A stretch of DNA of 18,772 nt, taken from assembly GCA_034432855.1 (NCBI GenBank), contig DAOUBA010000151.1, positions 1 to 18,772 of the forward strand. The letters run 5' to 3'. Both the position numbers and the translations under genes were made by a program. The notes beneath the pieces were generated by a model that searched no databases, was not told the origin of the DNA, and was given only the letters and a program-made list of their open reading frames with translations. The DNA is from DAOUBA01 sp034432855. GTDB taxonomy: Bacteria > Chloroflexota > Anaerolineae > B4-G1. This document shows, piece by piece, positions 13,634 through 18,772 of this stretch (position 1 is its first letter; each line of letters opens with the position of its first letter).

Positions 13634-13642
13634 TGGTATACT
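13634..13642 (+). promoter_or_regulatory. Possible proximal extended -10 promoter of the DUF6754-MutL operon
   Basis: TGGTATACT gives an extended -10 (hexamer 13637-13642). No good -35 lies 17 nt upstream. It uses the same -10 hexamer as the distal promoter. The leader from here is about 55 nt and contains GGCCC (13651-13655) complementary to GGGCC (13667-13671). Confidence 0.4.
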
Positions 13643-13703
13643 AGGTAAGAGGCCCTTGCCGATTTCGGGCCCTGGAGAACCCTCCTATACAGAAGGCCCT
13701 ACC

Positions 13704-13964
13704 GTGAACGGTGAGACGGAAGGACAGGCGTGGGTTGAGACGTGGGCCAGGCGCATAGAGGCGCTGGGACTGGCGCCACTGGCGCTGCCACTCGTCGAGA
13801 TTGCCTGCGCGTTCGGCTTTCTGGGCAGCCAGGCACTGCTTCTGGCGCAGCCGCTGATGATCGGCATCGTCAACGAGACGACGCTCGAACGGGCAGTGAC
13901 CCTGCTGGATAGCCCCGAACTGCTCGAGCGGCTCAGAGCACGCCTGGAAAGTGAAAGGAGGTAG
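13704..13964 (+). CDS. Small protein of unknown function, first gene of the DUF6754-MutL operon
   Basis: An 86-residue protein if started at GTG 13704, which has an AGAAGG site 7 bases upstream; a TTG at 13656 would give 102 residues and is less likely. It contains one hydrophobic stretch (about 23-53, ALGLAPLALPLVEIACAFGF onward) and ends in a helix (SPELLERLRARLESERR). The moderate hydrophobicity suggests a membrane-associated or buried helix. I do not recognise a family. The stop codon TAG is one base before the start of the DUF6754 gene and overlaps its ribosome-binding site, so the two are coupled. Confidence 0.7.
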   Translation: MNGETEGQAWVETWARRIEALGLAPLALPLVEIACAFGFLGSQALLLAQPLMIGIVNETTLERAVTLLDSPELLERLRARLESERR

Positions 13965-13965
13965 T

Positions 13966-14709
13966 GTGGACACTATATGGGCCATTCTTCTGCTGCTCCT
14001 GAGCGGGCTGGTGCTCGTCGCACTGCTGATCCTGCGCGGCAGGAAGGGCCCGCTCCCGGCAGTGCGCCCACTACCGGCCTTCCAGGATTTGCCCGGCGAG
14101 ATCGGCTACGCCGCCGAGGGCGGCGGCACGATCCACATTGCGCTCGGCAACGGCGGGCTGGCTGGTGAAGACGCGATCACATCGCTGGCCGCGCTTCAGG
14201 CGCTGGACGCGCTGGCCGACACCGCCGTCCTGTACAATGCTCCGCCCATCGTCACCGTGGGTGACGCCACATTGCTCCCTCTGGCCCAAGACGTGATGCG
14301 CCGGGCATACGAGCGTCACGGCCTTTCAGGGCGCTATGATCCTGCGCGAGTGCGCTTCGTGGCCCCATCTCCCGTAGCATACGCGGCCGGCGCAGCCAAC
14401 GTCGCCGCAGCCGAAGGGGTGACAGCCAACGTCATGATGGGCGCTTTCGGGAGCGAGGTTTCGTTGATCGCCGACGCCAGTGCCAGGCGTGACCTGGCGC
14501 AATTGGCTGCCGTTGCAGCGCCCGACGCCATCGGCGCGCTATACCCGGCGACCGAGCGCCTGGCGGTGGGGGAAGAACTGTATACTGCTGGCGCCCGACT
14601 ATCGCGCGCGCGACGCTATCTGGCCAGCCTGGTCGCCCAGGACATCCTTCGCGTGATCCTGGCACTGACAATCTTGGGGGCAGCAGTGCTGGCCTGTCTG
14701 GTTCAATAG
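13966..14709 (+). CDS. DUF6754-like membrane protein
   Basis: A 247-residue protein. One membrane helix at the N-terminus (TIWAILLLLLSGLVLVALLI, about 3-22) and one at the C-terminus (about 223-245) bracket a soluble domain. The core reads IHIALGNGG, VTVGDATLLPLAQDVMRRAY, FVAPSPVAYAAGA, NVMMGAFGSEVSLIAD and VGEELYTAGA. I link this pattern to the DUF6754 family from memory; function is unknown. The start is GTG 13966 with a near-ideal AAAGGAGG four bases upstream, even though the frame is open from 13951. With both termini probably cytosolic, the core would be outside, or the reverse if topology is inverted. Confidence 0.75.
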   Translation: MDTIWAILLLLLSGLVLVALLILRGRKGPLPAVRPLPAFQDLPGEIGYAAEGGGTIHIALGNGGLAGEDAITSLAALQALDALADTAVLYNAPPIVTVGDATLLPLAQDVMRRAYERHGLSGRYDPARVRFVAPSPVAYAAGAANVAAAEGVTANVMMGAFGSEVSLIADASARRDLAQLAAVAAPDAIGALYPATERLAVGEELYTAGARLSRARRYLASLVAQDILRVILALTILGAAVLACLVQ

Positions 14710-14718
14710 AGCAGCCCG

Positions 14719-15354
14719 ATGATCAGACGCTTAATCAGGAAATACGTCCCAACGATGATCGCCATCGGCACGGGTGCGCTCGTGCTGCTGGGATACCTGA
14801 TCCCGGCGCAACCGCTGACGGGCATCCGTGACAGGATGGTCGAGTGGGCAGCCATCGTAGCGGCCTTTGCCTTCCTCCTGGGCCTGTTCAACGTCCTTCA
14901 CGTCCACGGCCAGCGAGTGTTTCGCGCGCGGCAAGGTGGATTCCACAGCCTGGTCTTGCTGGCCACAGCAGCGATTTCGGCGACCGTCACCATCCTGCAA
15001 AAGCCATCCGGTGTCTGGACACAATGGATGCTCAAGTACGGGCTCAACCCTCTAGGATCATCGCTGGCGGCGCTGGTGGTCTTTGCGTTGGCTCTGGCAG
15101 CGTTTCGCCTGTTGCGCGCGCGGCGCAGCATGGAAGCCATCGGGTTCACTCTGGTTGCCGTTGCAGCGTTGGTGACCAGCACTCCGCTCGTGGGCACCGA
15201 ACGCTTGCCATTCTTCGGCAGTATACGGGAGTGGCTCGTCAACGTCTTCGGGATGGCGGGGATGCGTGGGCTGCTACTGGGGGTCGCCCTCGGCACGCTG
15301 ATTACGGCGCTGCGGGTTCTAGTGGGTGTGGATCGCCCTCACAGCGAATCTTGA
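14719..15354 (+). CDS. Polytopic membrane protein of unknown function
   Basis: A 211-residue protein with about six hydrophobic segments (roughly residues 11-29, 42-60, 77-93, 113-130, 139-156 and 180-203), connected by short loops rich in Arg. A basic N-terminus (MIRRLIRKY) suggests a cytosolic start. No known transporter or enzyme motif is visible. It starts 9 bases after the DUF6754 stop, with only a weak ribosome-binding site (AGAGCAG), so translational coupling is likely. It resembles the other polytopic gene in this operon (17560) in size and helix number, but I see no clear sequence similarity. Confidence 0.8.
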   Translation: MIRRLIRKYVPTMIAIGTGALVLLGYLIPAQPLTGIRDRMVEWAAIVAAFAFLLGLFNVLHVHGQRVFRARQGGFHSLVLLATAAISATVTILQKPSGVWTQWMLKYGLNPLGSSLAALVVFALALAAFRLLRARRSMEAIGFTLVAVAALVTSTPLVGTERLPFFGSIREWLVNVFGMAGMRGLLLGVALGTLITALRVLVGVDRPHSES

Positions 15355-15361
15355 TCGTGCG

Positions 15362-17563
15362 ATGATCTACTGTCCCAAGTGCGGCACGGCAAATCGAAGA
15401 GGCAGCCGCTTCTGCAACGAGTGCGGTGAATTGCTACCAGCACAGACAACGCTGCGCTGCCCAATGTGCGGCACGATGAATCCCATCGGCAACGTCTATT
15501 GTGACCGTTGCAATGCCCGCATCGTTCCGATGAGTGCCCCTTCCGCCGACGAACAGGAGCAGCCCCCGATCAAAGGGCTTTCATTGCCCATTATTTCACG
15601 GGGTGAACAACAAGAACAGCCACCTAAGACGCGAGACGAACAAGCAGACTGGCTGGCACAATTGCGCGACTTGACGCTGGAGGGGGGCCCGGAGAAGGCA
15701 GAAGAGCCACGAGAAGACTGGCTTGCGCAATTGCAGGACCAGACGGCGCACAGGCAGCCGCCTGTAGGCGCTGAGGCAGAAGAGACCGAAGACTGGCTTG
15801 AGCGACTGCGCGGCCTGACCACTCCACAGGACGTGGCCGAGGAGACCGAGACGAAGATAGCAGAGGGGGCGGATTGGCTGGCTCAATTGCGTGCCTCCGC
15901 AGAAGAGACTGAGGAAGTGGAGGCCTTCCCGCCTGAACCGATTGAAGCAATCCAAGTCCCCGATTGGCTGCGCGAGATCGCCCCGCCGGAGGCCGCTGCG
16001 CCCGCTCCAGCAGCGCCGGCGCCTGCTCCCGCCGAGGCACCCGATTGGCTGCGCGAGATCGCCCCACCGGAGGCCGCTGCACCCGCTCCAGCAGCGCCGG
16101 CGCCTGCTCCCGCCGAGGCACCCGATTGGCTGCGCGAGATCGCTCCACCCGAGGCCGCTGCGCCCGCCCCAACTGCACCGGCGCCCGCCCCCGCCGAGGT
16201 GCCTGATTGGTTGCGCGAGATCGCTCCACCGGAGGCCGCCGCGCCCGCCCCAACAGCGCCAGCGCCCGACTGGCTGCGCGAAATCATTCCGCCCGAGGCC
16301 GCCGCGCCCGCCCCAACAGCGCCGGCGCCCGCCCCCGCCGAGGTGCCTGATTGGCTGCGCGAGATCGCCCCGCCTGAAGGGGCGCTCCCACAAGCGGCGC
16401 CGTCCGTCTCGCCCTTTACGGAAGTTCCCTTCCCCGTGCCTGTCACTCCCACAACTCCGGCCTTGGAGGCCCCGCCTTTCGCAGCCGCACAAAGGCCCGA
16501 GATAGAAGGCATAGGCGAACTGGCGCGCGCAGAGATCCCCGATTGGTTGCAGGCGATGCGCCCGCGCGAGACGCCCGTAGCAGCCATCGAGGAAGAGGTA
16601 GTAGAAACCACAGGGCTGCTGGAAGGCTTGCGCAATGTACTCGCCCCAATAGCCGAGGTGCCTCACGTGCGCGAACCGGCCCCGCCTATGGAAGCCAGTG
16701 CAGCAAGCCTGGCCCGCGCACAACTGTTCCAGAGTCTACTGACTCAACCACTCGAAGCGCCACGACCAGAGGCGCCCAGGCGCAGTGTGAGCGTGGCAGA
16801 ACAAGTTTTGCATGCGCTGGTCAAGGTCTTCCTTGCTATAGCCGTAGCGGGCATGCTTCTGGCCCAGCACCTGCAAGAAAAATACGGGGTGTCTATCAAG
16901 ATCCCCCCATTGGCCCATCCCAGGACGCCATCCGCAGTGGAGGGGTTACACAATGCCATCCAGGACATCAGTGCAGGGACTCCGGTGTTGATCGCCTTCG
17001 AGTATGGGCCGGTAGAGTCCGACGAACTGGACGTGATCGCGCAGCCGATCCTGGCGCATCTGCTTGCTCAGCAAGCACACATTATGGTCGCCGCCACACA
17101 GCCGGAGGGATTGGCCATGGCTGGCGGGCTGGTGAACGTTGCCCCCGAGGACTCGTATTATCGTCCCGGTGGAGCGACAGGCGTTGCACAAATGCTGCAA
17201 GCAGTGGAAGCGAGGACGGGCGCCAGACCGGGGCTCATTCTCGTGCTCACTGCACAACCCACACCGCTGCGCTGGTGGATTGAGCAGACACGCGCATTGT
17301 ATGCAGATGCAACGCCTCCAATTATAGCGGGCCTGAGTGCATCGCTAGAACCGATTGCCAGCCCGTACCTGGATGCGGGCCAACTAGACGGTACGGTCAG
17401 TGGACTGAGTGGAGCGACGACCTACGAGACGGCGCGGGGCACGCAAGGCGAGGCCAGCAGGCGATTTAGTGCCCTGGCGGCAGGACACGCAGTCGTCATC
17501 GCTCTGATGTTGGCCGGTGCGATCATCTATGCCCTGGCAAGGCCGCGCAGGAGGGAGCAATGA
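15362..17563 (+). CDS. Zinc-ribbon, DWL-repeat, two-TM membrane protein
   Basis: A 733-residue protein. Two zinc ribbons open it (C4-x2-C7...C18-x2-C21 and C33-x2-C36...C47-x2-C50). A long disordered region (about 55-470) carries eleven DWL motifs: four of the form DWLAQL/DWLERL, six in Pro/Ala-rich tandem repeats (PDWLREI) and one PDWLQAM. A membrane helix lies at about 482-502, then an alpha/beta domain (about 535-690) containing GTPVLIAFEYGP, IMVAATQPEGLA and PGLILVLTAQP, and a final membrane helix at about 706-727 with tail RPRRREQ. The predicted topology has zinc ribbons and DWL array inside, and the alpha/beta domain outside. ATG 15362 is chosen because MIYCPKCG starts the ribbon; no clear Shine-Dalgarno. 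Function unknown. Confidence 0.82.
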   Translation: MIYCPKCGTANRRGSRFCNECGELLPAQTTLRCPMCGTMNPIGNVYCDRCNARIVPMSAPSADEQEQPPIKGLSLPIISRGEQQEQPPKTRDEQADWLAQLRDLTLEGGPEKAEEPREDWLAQLQDQTAHRQPPVGAEAEETEDWLERLRGLTTPQDVAEETETKIAEGADWLAQLRASAEETEEVEAFPPEPIEAIQVPDWLREIAPPEAAAPAPAAPAPAPAEAPDWLREIAPPEAAAPAPAAPAPAPAEAPDWLREIAPPEAAAPAPTAPAPAPAEVPDWLREIAPPEAAAPAPTAPAPDWLREIIPPEAAAPAPTAPAPAPAEVPDWLREIAPPEGALPQAAPSVSPFTEVPFPVPVTPTTPALEAPPFAAAQRPEIEGIGELARAEIPDWLQAMRPRETPVAAIEEEVVETTGLLEGLRNVLAPIAEVPHVREPAPPMEASAASLARAQLFQSLLTQPLEAPRPEAPRRSVSVAEQVLHALVKVFLAIAVAGMLLAQHLQEKYGVSIKIPPLAHPRTPSAVEGLHNAIQDISAGTPVLIAFEYGPVESDELDVIAQPILAHLLAQQAHIMVAATQPEGLAMAGGLVNVAPEDSYYRPGGATGVAQMLQAVEARTGARPGLILVLTAQPTPLRWWIEQTRALYADATPPIIAGLSASLEPIASPYLDAGQLDGTVSGLSGATTYETARGTQGEASRRFSALAAGHAVVIALMLAGAIIYALARPRRREQ
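15959..16382 (+). repeat. In-frame tandem repeat encoding PDWLREI-(PE)AAAPAP units
   Basis: Six PDWL units begin at 15959, 16040, 16121, 16202, 16265 and 16346. Spacing is 81 bases (27 codons) except the fourth unit, which is 63 bases (21 codons), so all keep frame. Units 1 and 2 are nearly identical at DNA level, which suggests recent duplication. Long artefact reading frames occur on the opposite strand because of the low-complexity Pro/Ala code. Confidence 0.9.
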
Positions 17564-18210
17564 CACTCAACGCCGAGACCGTCGGCCTGATCGTAGGAGC
17601 CGGGTTGACGCTCCTGATCTTTACCTACCTGTTGGGCGACAACTTCCTCTACCGCCTAGCACTGTATATATTCATTGGAGTGTTGCTGGGTTACATGCTG
17701 GGCATAGTACTGCTTTTTTGCAAAGAGGTGTTTGACCGGTTGGCAGGAGGAGAATATCCCCTGGTGGCCCCCCTAGTATTGAGTATCCTGCTGCTTATCA
17801 AAGGCTTCCGCAAGTACGCCTATATCGGCAATTTCTCCGTTGCATTCCTTATCGGCGTTGGAACGGCGGTAGCGTTGAGCGGCGCATTATTGGGCACCCT
17901 CATCCCTCAGATCAGAGCGACCGGGCGTGCCCTGGGTGACCCGGCGCATCTTGTGCAGGGCTCGGTGATCGTGGGCGGCACACTGTGTACATTGCTGGCG
18001 TTCGACTTTACCCTGACCGCAAAGAAGCAATCGGGATTACTGGAGGCGGCAACCAAGATCGTCAGATTCGTGGGACGTGTGTTTCTGATCGTCGCGTTTG
18101 GTATCGCCTTTGCCGGAGCGTTGACGGCCTCACTCTCGATCTTCATTGGCCGCGTCCAGTACCTGATCAACGCCATCGAGGCAATCGGTATGGCGCTGGG
18201 GTTACTTTGA
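17560..18210 (+). CDS. Second polytopic membrane protein of the DUF6754-MutL operon
   Basis: A 216-residue protein with about six hydrophobic segments (roughly residues 8-25, 31-53, 66-84, 90-113, 134-150 and 168-195). No recognised transporter signature. Its ATG overlaps the TGA of the zinc-ribbon gene (ATGA) and has a strong GGAGG upstream in the end of that gene, so translation is coupled. Gly and Ala-rich helices (VGAGLTLLIF, GVGTAVALSGALLG) suggest tight helix packing. Likely a membrane partner of the zinc-ribbon protein and the downstream ATPase, by context only. Confidence 0.8.
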   Translation: MTLNAETVGLIVGAGLTLLIFTYLLGDNFLYRLALYIFIGVLLGYMLGIVLLFCKEVFDRLAGGEYPLVAPLVLSILLLIKGFRKYAYIGNFSVAFLIGVGTAVALSGALLGTLIPQIRATGRALGDPAHLVQGSVIVGGTLCTLLAFDFTLTAKKQSGLLEAATKIVRFVGRVFLIVAFGIAFAGALTASLSIFIGRVQYLINAIEAIGMALGLL

Positions 18211-18263
18211 TTTAGGTCGAACCGGCTATTCGATCTACGTCCACCGGAGGTATTGTAGCGACA

Positions 18264-18772
18264 GTGGCACAAGAGAAGGCTATTGGCTCGATCCTGTTAG
18301 CCGACTGCGGCAGCGTAATGACCAAGGTCGTGTTGCTCGACCGGGCAGGCGGGCAATACCGTCTCGTGGCGCATGGCGAATCCCCAACCACCGCCGATTA
18401 CCCGTGGTCGGACATCTCGGTCGGCGTTCAGCATGCCGCCGAGCAGATCTCCAGAGTTACGGGCCGGCAGTTCTTCGATGGGCGCGGCAACCTGATCACG
18501 CCGGAACTTCCGGAGCGACAAGGGGTGGACGTGTTCGCTGCAACCGTCAGCGCTGGCCAGCCGCTCCAGGTCGTGATCGGCGGCCTGGTGCGGGATTTGA
18601 GCGTTGCCAGCATCGAACGTGCAGCAGCCGGCACATATTCACTGGTCAAAGCGATCCTGTCGAGCGATGGCCGGGGAGGCTTGAGCGAGGAAGAGCGGGT
18701 ACGCACAATCTACGATGCAGCGCCGGACGTGATCTGTATTGCCGGGGGCGTAGATAACGGGGCGGTCGCCGC
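18264..18772 (+). CDS. MutL-like (glutamate mutase L family) ASKHA ATPase, 3' end outside window
   Basis: 169 residues of the N-terminus are visible, starting at GTG 18264; a GGAGG at 18246-18250 is 13 bases upstream, slightly far. The opening SILLADCGSVMTKVVLLD is the phosphate-1 loop of the actin/Hsp70/sugar-kinase fold (D-x-G-S-x-x-T-K). HGESPTTADYPWSDISVGVQ, GVDVFAATVSAGQPLQVVIGG (quoted in part) and AGGVDNGAVA follow the pattern of the MutL family that partners glutamate mutase. No mutase subunits are visible in this window, so its partner here is probably the membrane cluster upstream. The gene is incomplete and lacks the second phosphate motif in view. Confidence 0.85.
   Translation, partial: MAQEKAIGSILLADCGSVMTKVVLLDRAGGQYRLVAHGESPTTADYPWSDISVGVQHAAEQISRVTGRQFFDGRGNLITPELPERQGVDVFAATVSAGQPLQVVIGGLVRDLSVASIERAAAGTYSLVKAILSSDGRGGLSEEERVRTIYDAAPDVICIAGGVDNGAVA

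Noticed and set aside
15596..16723. 375-residue minus-strand reading frame over the DWL repeats
   Set aside because: It is Gly/Arg-rich and repetitive because it mirrors the Pro/Ala code of the zinc-ribbon gene; the plus strand has zinc ribbons, membrane helices and operon context.

Overview
The window looks like chromosomal DNA of a GC-rich Chloroflexota bacterium, probably Anaerolineae or a close relative. This is inferred from gene content: a DUF6754-type membrane protein next to an orphan MutL-like ATPase, a LysM/M23 peptidase, archaeal-flavoured small families (DUF211, DUF355, a TRM61-type TrmI) and dispersed GC-rich palindromes between genes. No database search was possible, so the lineage is a judgement. 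Promoters are mostly clear sigma-70 type with 17-nt spacers.

Layout. 1-111 holds the end of an unidentified plus-strand gene. 215-1920 is a minus-strand operon: trmI (tRNA m1A methyltransferase), DUF211, then a VIT/CCC1-like membrane protein. It diverges from a stand-alone receiver protein (2081-2473), followed by a DUF355 adenosine-specific kinase-family gene (2636-3121). 3122-3365 is non-coding and full of palindromic repeats. 3366-5203 encodes a DUF192 protein coupled to a secreted LysM-LysM-LysM-M23 protein. A DUF2007-like gene (minus, ends 5118) overlaps the tail of that gene. It shares a back-to-back promoter with an unrecognised two-gene operon (5531-7564) that ends in a strong terminator.

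7638-8024 is a tRNA-Arg(UCU) gene with its own promoter. It is split inside the anticodon by a compact group I intron of about 273 nt with no homing endonuclease. Six bases downstream starts an ImmA/IrrE-like protein lacking the HExxH zinc motif, overlapping the start of the bifunctional NAD(P)H-hydrate repair enzyme (8501-10165). A heptamer repeat and hairpin separates this from a converging minus-strand block: YtxH-like and YtxG/DUF948-like envelope proteins, mnmA, and a cysteine desulfurase. The last two form a tRNA 2-thiolation operon whose first gene appears leaderless.

From 13563 to the end a plus-strand operon runs: a small protein, DUF6754, a polytopic membrane protein, a two-TM protein with two zinc ribbons and eleven DWL motifs, a second polytopic membrane protein, and a MutL-like ASKHA ATPase cut by the window end. 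No glutamate mutase gene is visible. This cluster is the best candidate here for an undescribed membrane-associated system. The intron-split tRNA-Arg is the best-supported unusual element.
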